DNA from: Streptomyces griseoruber
GTDB lineage: Bacteria; Actinomycetota; Actinomycetes; Streptomycetales; Streptomycetaceae
Direction of reading: 5' to 3'
DNA length: 64,000 bases
Assembly: GCF_001514205.1 (NCBI RefSeq)
Contig: NZ_KQ948773.1
Span: 134,016-198,015, forward strand
The number at the start of each line of letters is the position of its first letter. Within the stretch, counting starts at the first letter, position 1. The translations under genes were made by a program, and so were the position numbers. Shown one piece after another: positions 1-7,704 of the stretch. The notes under the pieces were generated by a model. The model searched no databases and was not told where the DNA came from. It was given only the letters and a program-made list of their open reading frames with translations.

Positions 1-2
1 AG

Positions 3-680
3 CGCCGCGAGCTCCAGCTCGCCCACCGCGCCTCCCACGACTCCCTCACCGGCCTGCCCAACTCGGCCGAACTGCGCTCCCGGCTCTCCGCCCGGATCTG
101 CCAGCGCCCCCAGTCGACCCACCCCGCCGCCGCCGACGCCATGGACCAGAGCTACGGCCACCCCGCCTTCGACGCCAACGGCCACGGCTTCGACTACCGC
201 CCCGCCGGTGCCGAGTCCTACGACGGCTACGACCACCACGTCCACACCGCCGCCCCCGAGGACGGCACGCGCGACGACGGCGCCAAGGGGCTCGCGGTCC
301 TCTTCTGCGACCTCGACGGTTTCAAGTCCATCAACGACCGGTTCGGGCACAACGCGGGCGACGCGGTGCTCATCGAGGTCGCCCGGCGGCTGTCGCGGGC
401 CGTCCGTGACGGCGACACCGTCGCCCGGCTCGGCGGCGACGAGTTCGTGATCCTCGCCGACGGCCTCGGCCGCGCCGACGCCGCCGACCTCGCCGTACGG
501 CTGCGCAACGAGATCATCCAGCCGATCCGCGCCGAGGGCCGGGCCGTCCGGGTGGGCGCCAGCTTCGGCATCGGCTGGGCGCACTGCGGGATGACCGCCG
601 ACGAAGTCCTGAAATCCGCCGACGAGCGCATGTACGTCGAGAAACGATCTCGTCCCAGACAGCACAGACGTGCGGGGTGA
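3..680 (+). CDS. cdgB: GGDEF diguanylate cyclase, C-terminal part (5' end outside window)
   Basis: The reading frame is open from the first bases, so this is the C-terminal 225 residues of a longer protein. It should make cyclic di-GMP from two GTP. Visible motifs are the domain start DSLTGLPN, the metal-binding CDLDGF (about residue 102), the catalytic GGDEF (about residue 144) and an RxxD inhibitory site (RDGD) exactly five residues before it, so product inhibition looks intact. An Ala/His/Tyr-rich stretch of some 50 residues splits the GGDEF domain between its first helix and the CDLDGF strand. The cdgB symbol rests on neighbourhood similarity to S. coelicolor and is less certain than the activity. 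Confidence 0.85.
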   Translation, partial: RRELQLAHRASHDSLTGLPNSAELRSRLSARICQRPQSTHPAAADAMDQSYGHPAFDANGHGFDYRPAGAESYDGYDHHVHTAAPEDGTRDDGAKGLAVLFCDLDGFKSINDRFGHNAGDAVLIEVARRLSRAVRDGDTVARLGGDEFVILADGLGRADAADLAVRLRNEIIQPIRAEGRAVRVGASFGIGWAHCGMTADEVLKSADERMYVEKRSRPRQHRRAG

Positions 681-823
681 AACTCCGACGAACCGCCAGG
701 TCAGCCCCCAGGTCGCCGAGGTGATGCGATCCGGGTCACCCGTTCGGGGCAGCTGGACCGGGTAGGCTCGCCATTCGCACCTTGCAACGCATCAGCCCCG
801 CACCTGTTGAGGAGTACGAAGGG

Positions 824-1789
824 ATGACGCCCGGCAACAACGGCGCGAGTACGCCCGAGGACGACGACCCGTTCGGCTACCTCTACGCCGACGGCCAGGC
901 CAACGGCGCCCAGCCGCCGTCCGGCGGTGGCTACGGCTACCCCAACTCGGTCAACAGAGTGCGTGCGGTCGGTGAGCGCCAGTACGGACAGCCGCAGCAG
1001 CAGACCGCGCAGTACGGGCAGTACGGCCAGCCCACGGTGCCCCAGCAGGGTGCCTACGGCCAGCCGAACGCGAACTACGCCGCACCCGAGACCTTCCCCG
1101 GCCCGGGCGGCCCGACCGGCCGTCAGCAGCCCGTACCGGGCGGCGGTGGCGGCCGTGGCCGCGGCCCCAACACCAAGGGCCTGCTGATCGGCGCGGTCGC
1201 GGTGGTCGCCGCGGTCGTGATCGGCATCGCGGTGGCCATGGCCAACGGCGACTCCGACACCGGCGACAACAACCAGGCGGGCAACCAGGTCTCCCCCTCG
1301 ACCTCCGCCTCCGCGAGCGCTTCCCCGAGCGAGTCCTCCACCGGCGAGGCCGCGCAGGAACTGCCCACCATCGACGCCAAGGCCCTCAAACTCGACGGCG
1401 GCGCCTCGCTCGCCTCCGACGTCGAGGGCGCGCAGGCGGACGGCGGGATCTACGTCAGCAACCTGAACAACCAGGGCGCCTCGGTGACCTGGACGGTCAA
1501 CGGGATCCCCTCCGACGGCACCTACACGGTCTTCGCGCACTACAGCACCGCCGGTGAGGACCAGTCGATGACGCTCACCATCAACGGCAAGGCCTTCGGC
1601 AGCAAGTTCAACCTGGAGAACTACGCCCACGCCGAGGACGGCGACTTCGCCAAGGGCTGGACGACGACGTACTCGTGGCCCACCCTCACCAAGGGCACGA
1701 ACACGATCAGCCTGTCCTGCGGGAACGGCGACAAGTGCGACATTCTCCTCGACCAGATGTGGCTGAAGAAGGGCCAGGTCAAGAAGTAG
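824..1789 (+). CDS. Membrane-anchored carbohydrate-binding-module protein
   Basis: The 321-residue protein has a Gln/Gly/Tyr-rich cytoplasmic region (residues 1-115, QYGQ-type repeats), one membrane segment (about 119-139), a Ser/Thr/Ala linker and a C-terminal beta-sandwich resembling CBM6/CBM35. The module probably faces outward and binds a sugar polymer; no catalytic domain is present. The ATG at 824 has GAGGAG nine bases upstream (809-814), whereas an in-frame upstream start at 782 has no such site. The amino-sugar genes downstream suggest, but do not show, a link to cell-wall or chitin polymers. Confidence 0.75.
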   Translation: MTPGNNGASTPEDDDPFGYLYADGQANGAQPPSGGGYGYPNSVNRVRAVGERQYGQPQQQTAQYGQYGQPTVPQQGAYGQPNANYAAPETFPGPGGPTGRQQPVPGGGGGRGRGPNTKGLLIGAVAVVAAVVIGIAVAMANGDSDTGDNNQAGNQVSPSTSASASASPSESSTGEAAQELPTIDAKALKLDGGASLASDVEGAQADGGIYVSNLNNQGASVTWTVNGIPSDGTYTVFAHYSTAGEDQSMTLTINGKAFGSKFNLENYAHAEDGDFAKGWTTTYSWPTLTKGTNTISLSCGNGDKCDILLDQMWLKKGQVKK

Positions 1790-1872
1790 CGCCCGGAGCC
1801 ACCCAGCCGGTTCTGCCGGCCCAGGTCGCCGTCTTGGACACCCGCTGTCCGGGGACGGCCGGGCAGGCTGGG

Positions 1873-2796
1873 TCAGGCCGCGGTGGCCTCGGTCGTGACC
1901 GTGATGTGGTCCAGGAGGTCCTCGTAGGCGGGGCGGTCGAAGTCGCCGGCCGTCGGGGCGAGGACGGTCGCCGCGGACAGGGCGACGGCCCGGGCCAGCC
2001 GGTCCGGCCAGGGGAGGCCCTCGACGAGGGCCGAGAGGAGGCCCGCCGCGGCCGAGTCGCCCGCGCCCGTGGGGTTGCCGTGGATGCGGGTGGGCGGGGT
2101 GGCGCGCCAGCGGCCCTCGGCGGTCGCCGCGATCAGGCCCTCGGGCCCCAGTGAGGCCACCACGGCCTGCGCGCCCCGCCGGCGGGCGTCCTGGGTCGCC
2201 CTCAGCGGCTCGTGCGAGCCGGTGAGTTCGGCCAGTTCGTCGGCGTTCGGCTTGACCAGGTCCGGGCGGGCGGCGACCCCCCGGCGCAGTGGCTCCCCGC
2301 TCGTGTCCAGCAGGACCGGCACCCCCGCGGCCCGCGCCTTGCGCACCAGGCCCGCGTACGCCCCCACCGGCACCCCCGGCGGCAGACTCCCGCACAGGGC
2401 CACCGCGTCGGCGTCGGCGACCAGATCCTCGTACGCCTCCTGGAAGGCGGACCACTCGGCCGGGGTGATGAGCGGCCCGGGCTCGTTGAGCTGGGTGGTG
2501 TCACCGGTGCGGGTGTCGACGACGGCGACCGTGCGGCGGGTGGCGCCGGACACCGGCAGGAGCGCGTCGCCGATCGACATCGGGAGCCGTTCCCGGACGA
2601 CCCGCCCGGTCGCCCCGCCCGCGAAACCGGTGACCGTCACCTCGTGCCCCAGCGCGGCCAGCACCCGTGCCACGTTCAGCCCCTTGCCGCCCGGACGCTC
2701 CGTCATCTCCGTCACCCGGTGCGCGGTGTGCGGGCGCAGGACCGGGACGCGGTACGTGATGTCGAGAGCGGTGTTCAGCGTGACCGTGAGGATCAC
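1873..2796 (-). CDS. PfkB-family sugar-phosphate kinase (1-phosphofructokinase type)
   Basis: This 307-residue ribokinase-fold kinase carries the PfkB N-terminal signature GGKGLNVARVLAALG and the C-terminal anion-hole/catalytic-base signature NPTGAGDSAAAGLL. Length and N-terminus fit the FruK/LacC branch, which phosphorylates fructose-1-phosphate or tagatose-6-phosphate. It lies 121 bp downstream of nagA on the same strand, with a hairpin between them. A role in amino-sugar or hexose-phosphate metabolism is likely, but the substrate cannot be read from the sequence. Confidence 0.8.
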   Translation of the reverse strand: MILTVTLNTALDITYRVPVLRPHTAHRVTEMTERPGGKGLNVARVLAALGHEVTVTGFAGGATGRVVRERLPMSIGDALLPVSGATRRTVAVVDTRTGDTTQLNEPGPLITPAEWSAFQEAYEDLVADADAVALCGSLPPGVPVGAYAGLVRKARAAGVPVLLDTSGEPLRRGVAARPDLVKPNADELAELTGSHEPLRATQDARRRGAQAVVASLGPEGLIAATAEGRWRATPPTRIHGNPTGAGDSAAAGLLSALVEGLPWPDRLARAVALSAATVLAPTAGDFDRPAYEDLLDHITVTTEATAA

Positions 2797-2860
2797 CTGT
2801 GCCGACCTCCCCCGGGTTGTGCCGTGTGCGTGACTGTTTCCGGGGCCTGATCATGCCAAA

Positions 2861-2901
2861 AGGACGGCGACCGGCCCAGACCCCCGGTCGGTCACCGTCC
2901 T
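2861..2901 (-). terminator. Hairpin downstream of nagA
   Basis: Inverted repeat with outer arms AGGACGG/CCGTCCT and inner arms GACCGG/CCGGTC, just past the nagA stop codon. It probably ends or attenuates nagKA transcription before the PfkB-family gene. There is no long U tract, as is usual in Streptomyces. Confidence 0.5.
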
Positions 2902-2917
2902 CGGAAGAGGGTACTTT

Positions 2918-4129
2918 TCAGCCCAGTTGGGGACGCACCACCCAATCGCCCTTGCGCATCACGCCCTTGACGTCGAAGTTCTCGTCGAGAAGGACCAGGT
3001 CGGCGTCCTTGCCGGGGTCCAGGGAGCCCACGGTGTCGTAGAGGCCGAGGACGCGGGCCGGGGTCGCGGACAGCGCGGTGACGGCGTCCTCCACCGGGAG
3101 GCGGTCGACGGTCACCGCCCGCTTGAAGGCGCGGTCCTGGGTCAGGGTCGAGCCGGCGATCGAACCGCCCTCCACCAGCCGGGCCACCCCGTCGCTGACC
3201 TCGACCGCCAGCGGTCCCAGCAGATAGCGGCCGTCGCCGATGCCGGCCGCGTCCATCGCGTCGGTGATGAACGCGACCCGGTGGGCCCCCGCGTGACGGA
3301 ACGCCAGGGCCAGGGAGGCGGGGTGCAGATGGGTGCCGTCGTTGATCAGCTCGACCGTGATCCGCTCGTCCTGGAGGAGGGCGGCGATCGGGCCGGGGGT
3401 GCGGTGGCCGAGCGGCGGCATCGCGTTGAACAGGTGGGTGGCGACCGTCGCGCCCGCCTCGATGGCCTGAACCGTCTGCTCGTACGTCGCGTCCGTGTGC
3501 CCCACCGCCGCGATCACGCCGTGCTCGACGAGCAGCCGTACGGAGTCCAGGCCGCCCGGGAGTTCGGTGGCGAGGGTGACCATGCGGGCCGCGCCGCGCG
3601 CCGCGTCCAGCAGCTTGCGGACGTCCGCCGGGTCGGGGTCGCGCAGCAGCGCCTCGGAGTGGGCGCCCTTGCGGCAGGGCGAGATGAACGGGCCCTCGAA
3701 GTGGATGCCGGCCAGGTCGCCCTGTTCGGTCAGCTCGCTCAGCAGGCCGGCCTGGCGGACCAGGACGTCCATGTCGTCGGTGACGGTGGAGGCGACGAGG
3801 GTGGTGGTGCCGTGCCGGCGGTGGGTGCGGATCGCCTTCTGTACGTCGTCCGCCGTGCCGGAGAAGGAGGCTCCGCCTCCGCCGTGGTTGTGGAGGTCCA
3901 CGAAGCCGGGGACCAGCCAGTGGCCGGATACGTCGATCACCTGCGCGTTCGCCGGGGAGGCGCCGGTGAGGTGCCGGCCCTCGACGGCGACCTGGCCGCC
4001 CTTGACGGTCCCTGTGGGCGTGACCACGTGCGCACCGGCGAGCACCAGGGGGGTGCCGGCTGTTGCGGGCTGCGGGAGCGTTGTGGCTGGTCGCGCAGTT
4101 CCCCGCGCCCCTGGGGGCGTTGCCGTCAC
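2918..4129 (-). CDS. nagA: N-acetylglucosamine-6-phosphate deacetylase
   Basis: NagA hydrolyses GlcNAc-6-phosphate to glucosamine-6-phosphate and acetate, feeding chitin- and wall-derived amino sugar into glycolysis. Amidohydrolase landmarks are present: VDLHNHGGGG, the metal-ligand region HFEGPFISP, GHTDA, ATHLFNAMPPL and the catalytic Asp in ITDAMDAAG. The GTG start at 4129 has GGAGG upstream and overlaps the nagK stop as GTGA, so the two genes are translationally coupled. The protein has 403 residues. Its first 20 or so residues look unrelated to the family and include an interspersed repeat (4087-4116) read as protein. Confidence 0.93.
   Translation of the reverse strand: MTATPPGARGTARPATTLPQPATAGTPLVLAGAHVVTPTGTVKGGQVAVEGRHLTGASPANAQVIDVSGHWLVPGFVDLHNHGGGGASFSGTADDVQKAIRTHRRHGTTTLVASTVTDDMDVLVRQAGLLSELTEQGDLAGIHFEGPFISPCRKGAHSEALLRDPDPADVRKLLDAARGAARMVTLATELPGGLDSVRLLVEHGVIAAVGHTDATYEQTVQAIEAGATVATHLFNAMPPLGHRTPGPIAALLQDERITVELINDGTHLHPASLALAFRHAGAHRVAFITDAMDAAGIGDGRYLLGPLAVEVSDGVARLVEGGSIAGSTLTQDRAFKRAVTVDRLPVEDAVTALSATPARVLGLYDTVGSLDPGKDADLVLLDENFDVKGVMRKGDWVVRPQLG
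4087..4116. repeat. Interspersed GCGCAGTTCCCC repeat, copy 1, inside nagA
   Basis: The 21-nt core GCGCAGTTCCCCGCGCCCCT+G (4093-4113) is identical to 59792-59812 and nearly matches the sequence abutting the metM stop (11796-11817). Here it lies in the first codons of nagA, translated from the opposite strand as part of an Arg/Ala/Pro stretch. I recall this motif as widespread at Streptomyces gene ends. Confidence 0.75.
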
Positions 4130-5070
4130 GTGGCTACCTCCGAACTGTCGATGGTGTGGTGGAGAAGATCCCAGGCCAGCAGGCCCGCGCCGCGGCAGCC
4201 CGCGGTGTCGCCCAGGGCCGCCGGGACGATCTCCGGGAGTTTCTGGAAGGTGACCCGGGCGCGGACGGCGTCCCGGAGGGGGGTGAACAGGGTGTCCCCC
4301 GCCTCCGCGAGGCCGCCGCCGATGACGAGGGTGCGCGGGTCCAGCAGGGTGAGGGCGGTGACCAGGCCGTCGGCGAGGGCGTCCACCGCCCGCTGCCAGA
4401 CCCGGACGGCGTTCGGGTCGCCGGACACGACCGCCTTGGCGCAGTCCGCCGCGTCCGCCTCCGGGTCCCCGCAGGCCGCGGCCCAGGCCTCGGACACCGC
4501 CGCCGCCGAGGCGAACCGCTCCAGACAGCCGAGCTGCCCGCAGGGACACGGGGTCCCGCCGGGCCGTACGACGACATGGCCGATCTCGCCGGCGAAGCCG
4601 TGCGCCCCCGCCTCCACCCGGCCGTCGACGCCGATCGCGCCCGCGATGCCGGTGCCCAGGGCCACGAACAGGAAGCGGTCCGCGCCCCGGCCCGCGCCGA
4701 CCCGGCCCTCGGCGAGTCCGCCGGTGCGCACGTCGTGGCCGAGGGCGACGGGGATGCCGAGGCGTTCGGCGAGGAGCGTGCGCAGGGGGAGGTCCCGCCA
4801 GCCCAGGTTGGCCGCGTAGACGGCGATGCCGTCCGCCTCGTCGACGATGCCGGGCACGGCGACACCGGCGGCGGCCGCGGGCTCGCCGAGCCGCTCGACG
4901 CCGTGCGCGCGCAGGTCGGCGGCGAAGCCGAGGATGGCGTCCACCACCGCGTCGGGGCCGCGCTCACGGCCGGTGGGCCGGCGGTCCTGGTGCAGGAGGG
5001 TGCCGTCGGCGCCGACCAGCGCCGCCTTCATCCCGGTGCCGCCCACGTCGAGGGCGATGACATGTCTCAC
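4126..5070 (-). CDS. nagK: ROK-family N-acetylglucosamine kinase
   Basis: This 314-residue ROK sugar kinase has the ATP-binding start ALDVGGTGMKAAL, the second nucleotide loop LGTGIAGAIG and the family zinc motif CPCGQLGCLE, preceded by a zinc-ligand His in the GEIGH stretch. Coupling to nagA and two dre sites upstream indicate GlcNAc as substrate, giving GlcNAc-6-phosphate for NagA. It would handle GlcNAc that is not phosphorylated by PTS uptake. Transcription should be repressed by DasR and released by glucosamine-6-phosphate, judging from the site at 5098-5113. Confidence 0.88.
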   Translation of the reverse strand: MRHVIALDVGGTGMKAALVGADGTLLHQDRRPTGRERGPDAVVDAILGFAADLRAHGVERLGEPAAAAGVAVPGIVDEADGIAVYAANLGWRDLPLRTLLAERLGIPVALGHDVRTGGLAEGRVGAGRGADRFLFVALGTGIAGAIGVDGRVEAGAHGFAGEIGHVVVRPGGTPCPCGQLGCLERFASAAAVSEAWAAACGDPEADAADCAKAVVSGDPNAVRVWQRAVDALADGLVTALTLLDPRTLVIGGGLAEAGDTLFTPLRDAVRARVTFQKLPEIVPAALGDTAGCRGAGLLAWDLLHHTIDSSEVAT

Positions 5071-5097
5071 GGGAACAGTGTGGACCGAGGAACCGTA

Positions 5098-5113
5098 AGA
5101 GGTCTAGTCCACT
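5098..5113. promoter_or_regulatory. dre operator (DasR site) proximal to nagK
   Basis: AGAGGTCTAGTCCACT closely fits the 16-bp DasR-responsive element consensus (ACTGGTCTAGACCACT type). It lies 28 bp upstream of the nagK start, a typical repressor position. The match is read by eye. Confidence 0.8.
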
Positions 5114-5154
5114 TACCCGTCTTGGGGGTACGGTGCCGCCTCATGAGACCCAAA

Positions 5155-5170
5155 AGAGGTCTAGTCCACC
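5155..5170. promoter_or_regulatory. dre operator (DasR site) proximal to the lipoprotein gene
   Basis: AGAGGTCTAGTCCACC repeats 15 of the 16 bases of the 5098-5113 site in the same orientation, 57 bp away. It should control the divergent solute-binding protein gene, so both arms of the region answer to one regulator. Confidence 0.78.
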
Positions 5171-5244
5171 CACATGGTGTAGACCTTGTTCCGGATATCG
5201 GACCCATTGGTATGAACAATCAATTCGAGATCGAGGGGCAACGC

Positions 5245-6528
5245 GTGCACCGGCGGGCAGGGAAGTCAGTGACGGCGATCGTGGGCGGACTGTCCACGCT
5301 GGGCCTGGCGGCGGTGCTGTCCGGCTGCGGACTGACCGCGGGGTCCGGGCACACCACCCTCAGACTCGTCGCCGCCGACTACGGCGACAGCGCCTCCAAC
5401 AGCTCGGAGAAGTACTGGGGCGCGCTGGTGACGGCGTACGAGAAGAAGCACCCGGACGTCACCGTCGACGTCACCGTCTCCTCCTGGAACGACGTCGACG
5501 CCAAGGTCAAGGCCATGGTCGACGCCGGGCACCCGCCCGACATGGCGCAGATCGGCTCCTACGCCGACTACGCGGCCGCCGACCAGCTGTACAAGGCCGA
5601 CGACCTGCTCTCCGTCACCGTCCAGGCCGACTTCGTGCAGCAGCTCGCCGCCGCCGGCAAGGTGCGGGGCATGCAGTACGGCATGCCGTTCGCCTCCTCC
5701 ACCCGGCTGCTCTTCTACAACAAGACCCTCTTCGCCGAGGCCGGGATCACCCCGCCGACCACCTGGGCCGAGCTCGCCGAGGATGCCGGGAAGCTGAAGG
5801 CCGAGGGCGTGAAGTACCCCTACGCGCTGCCCCTCGGGCCCGAGGAGGCGCAGGCCGAGACCCTCCAGTGGCTGCTCAGCGGCGGAGGCGGCTACGCCCA
5901 GGCCGCCGGCGGCTACAGCATCGACTCGACCGAGAACGTCGAGACGTTCGACTGGCTGAAGGACAAGCTGGTCGGCAAGGGGCTCACCGGGCCGGTCGCA
6001 CCGGGCTCGCTCAACCGCGCGGACGCGTTCGCGGCGTTCGCCGACGGACAGGTCGGCATGCTCAACGGGCATCCGTCCCTGATGAAGATGGCCCAGAAGA
6101 CCGGCGTGAAGTTCGGCATGGTGCCGATGCCCGGCGTCGACGGCCCCTCCAAGGTCGCCATGGGCGTCGCCGACTGGATGACCGCCTTCAAGAAGAACGG
6201 GCACGCCGAGCAGATCGGCCAGTTCCTCGACTTCGTCTACAGCGAGCGGAACGTGCTCGGCTTCTCCCGCGAGTACGACCTGCTGCCCGTCACCACCTCC
6301 GCCTCCCAGATCATGAGCACGGCCGAGCAGGACGCCGCGCTGCGGCCCTTCCTGGAGGAACTCCCGCTCGCCGAGGTCTACCCCGTCGGGCGGACCTCCT
6401 GGGCGCAGGTCAGCGCGGCCGTCAAGAAGGGCATCGGAAAGGCCGTGACCCGCTCCGGCGACCCGGCGACCGTCCTGTCCGACCTCCAGTCGGCGGCGAT
6501 GACCGCGGAGAGCGCCGCCGGGGAGTGA
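5245..6528 (+). CDS. Sugar ABC transporter solute-binding lipoprotein
   Basis: The extracellular binding protein (family 1) has 427 residues from the GTG at 5245, which has GAGGGG six bases upstream (5233-5238). An in-frame ATG at 5212 would add 11 residues before the signal peptide. A lipoprotein signal ends in the lipobox LSGC, so the mature protein is anchored by its Cys. Family features include WNDVDAKVKAMVDAGHPPD and MPFASSTRLLFYNK. No permease or ATPase genes follow, so it is an orphan binding protein. The dre site upstream suggests an amino-sugar oligomer as ligand. Confidence 0.85.
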   Translation: MHRRAGKSVTAIVGGLSTLGLAAVLSGCGLTAGSGHTTLRLVAADYGDSASNSSEKYWGALVTAYEKKHPDVTVDVTVSSWNDVDAKVKAMVDAGHPPDMAQIGSYADYAAADQLYKADDLLSVTVQADFVQQLAAAGKVRGMQYGMPFASSTRLLFYNKTLFAEAGITPPTTWAELAEDAGKLKAEGVKYPYALPLGPEEAQAETLQWLLSGGGGYAQAAGGYSIDSTENVETFDWLKDKLVGKGLTGPVAPGSLNRADAFAAFADGQVGMLNGHPSLMKMAQKTGVKFGMVPMPGVDGPSKVAMGVADWMTAFKKNGHAEQIGQFLDFVYSERNVLGFSREYDLLPVTTSASQIMSTAEQDAALRPFLEELPLAEVYPVGRTSWAQVSAAVKKGIGKAVTRSGDPATVLSDLQSAAMTAESAAGE

Positions 6529-6590
6529 GCCGACTGTCGGTGGCCGGGGTTACGGTGCGGAGGAATACGGGAGCGCCGGAGGTGCGGGGA

Positions 6591-6830
6591 ATGCCGGAAC
6601 AGCCGGAACAGCTGGAGACGAGGGAACGGAACATCCTCGCCCTGGAACGCCGCACCTTCCCCGGCCCCGGCGCCAAGGAACGCGCCGTCCGGGAGGAACT
6701 CGGCCTCTCCCCGGTCCGCTACTACCAACTCCTCAACGCCCTCCTGGACGACCCGAGGGCCCTGGCCCACGACCCGGTGACGGTGAACAGACTGAGAAGG
6801 GTCCGGGAGACCAGGCGCGGCGACCGATAG
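6591..6830 (+). CDS. DUF3263 small helix-turn-helix-like protein
   Basis: A 79-residue protein matching DUF3263: conserved LETRERNILALERRTF, the AKERAVREELGLSPVRYYQ segment that reads like a helix-turn-helix, and PRALAHDPVTVNRLRR. Function is unknown; DNA binding is inferred from the predicted helices. The ATG at 6591 has GGAGG at 6578-6582. It sits 62 bp after the binding-protein gene and 19 bp before otsB, all on the plus strand. Confidence 0.8.
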   Translation: MPEQPEQLETRERNILALERRTFPGPGAKERAVREELGLSPVRYYQLLNALLDDPRALAHDPVTVNRLRRVRETRRGDR

Positions 6831-6849
6831 TGTCGCCTAGTGTCGCCGT

Positions 6850-7704
6850 ATGGGCACCCAAGAGACGCACTCAACGGACCCCGTACCCACGACCCCGGCC
6901 GGCCGTGAGGCCCTCGCCGCGATCCTGGCGCGCCCCGCCGCCACCCTCGTCGCCCTCGACTTCGACGGCACGCTCGCGCCGATCGTCGAGAACCCCGAGG
7001 ACGCCCGCGCCCACCCCGACGCCCTCCCCGCCCTCACGGCCCTCGCCCCCAAGGTCGCCGCCGTCGCCGTCATCACCGGCCGCCCCGCCGAGGTCGCCGT
7101 ACGCAACGGCGGCTTCGCCGGCGCCAGGGGACTGGACCATCTCACCGTCCTCGGCCACTACGGCGCCGAACGCTGGGAGGCCCGCACCCAGGAGATCACC
7201 GCTCCCGCACCCCACCCGGGCGTCGCCGCCGTCGGCGCCGAACTGCCCGCCGTCCTGGAGAGCGCCGGCGGATGGCAGGGCGTCCGGGTGGAGGAGAAGG
7301 GCGGCCGGGCCGTCGCCGTGCACACCCGCCGCGCCACCGACCCCCTCGCCGCCTTCGAAGCCCTCCGCGAGCCCCTCGCCGCCCTCGCCGCCCGCCACGG
7401 CCTGATCGTCGAACCCGGCCGGTACGTCCTGGAGCTGCGCCCGCCCGGCATGGACAAGGGCGTCGCCCTCCTCGACCACGTCCGCGCCACCGGCGCCGGA
7501 ACCGTCCTCTACGCCGGCGACGACCTCGGCGACCTCCCCGCCTTCGCCGCCGTCGAGAAACTCCGCCAGGACGGCATCCCCGGCCTCCTCGTCTGCAGCG
7601 GATCCACCGAGGTCACGGAACTCGCGACCCGGGCCGACCTCGTCGTCGACGGCCCCACCGGCGTCGTACGCCTCCTCCGGGACCTGGCCGGTCAGCTGGG
7701 CTGA
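6850..7704 (+). CDS. otsB: Trehalose-6-phosphate phosphatase
   Basis: This 284-residue HAD phosphatase has the nucleophile motif LDFDGTLAPI (about residue 37), the substrate-loop segment EEKGGRAVAVHTRR and the metal-binding YAGDDLGD. It removes phosphate from trehalose-6-phosphate as the last step of the OtsA-OtsB route to the compatible solute trehalose. Its 3' end overlaps otsA by 13 bp tail to tail, so the two enzymes are transcribed convergently and not as an operon. No strong ribosome site is visible. Confidence 0.92.
   Translation: MGTQETHSTDPVPTTPAGREALAAILARPAATLVALDFDGTLAPIVENPEDARAHPDALPALTALAPKVAAVAVITGRPAEVAVRNGGFAGARGLDHLTVLGHYGAERWEARTQEITAPAPHPGVAAVGAELPAVLESAGGWQGVRVEEKGGRAVAVHTRRATDPLAAFEALREPLAALAARHGLIVEPGRYVLELRPPGMDKGVALLDHVRATGAGTVLYAGDDLGDLPAFAAVEKLRQDGIPGLLVCSGSTEVTELATRADLVVDGPTGVVRLLRDLAGQLG

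Noticed and set aside
701..2455. Long minus-strand open frame of 584 codons
   Set aside because: Arg/Gly-rich composition; antisense to the carbohydrate-binding gene and in a wrong frame of the PfkB gene. High GC keeps such frames open.
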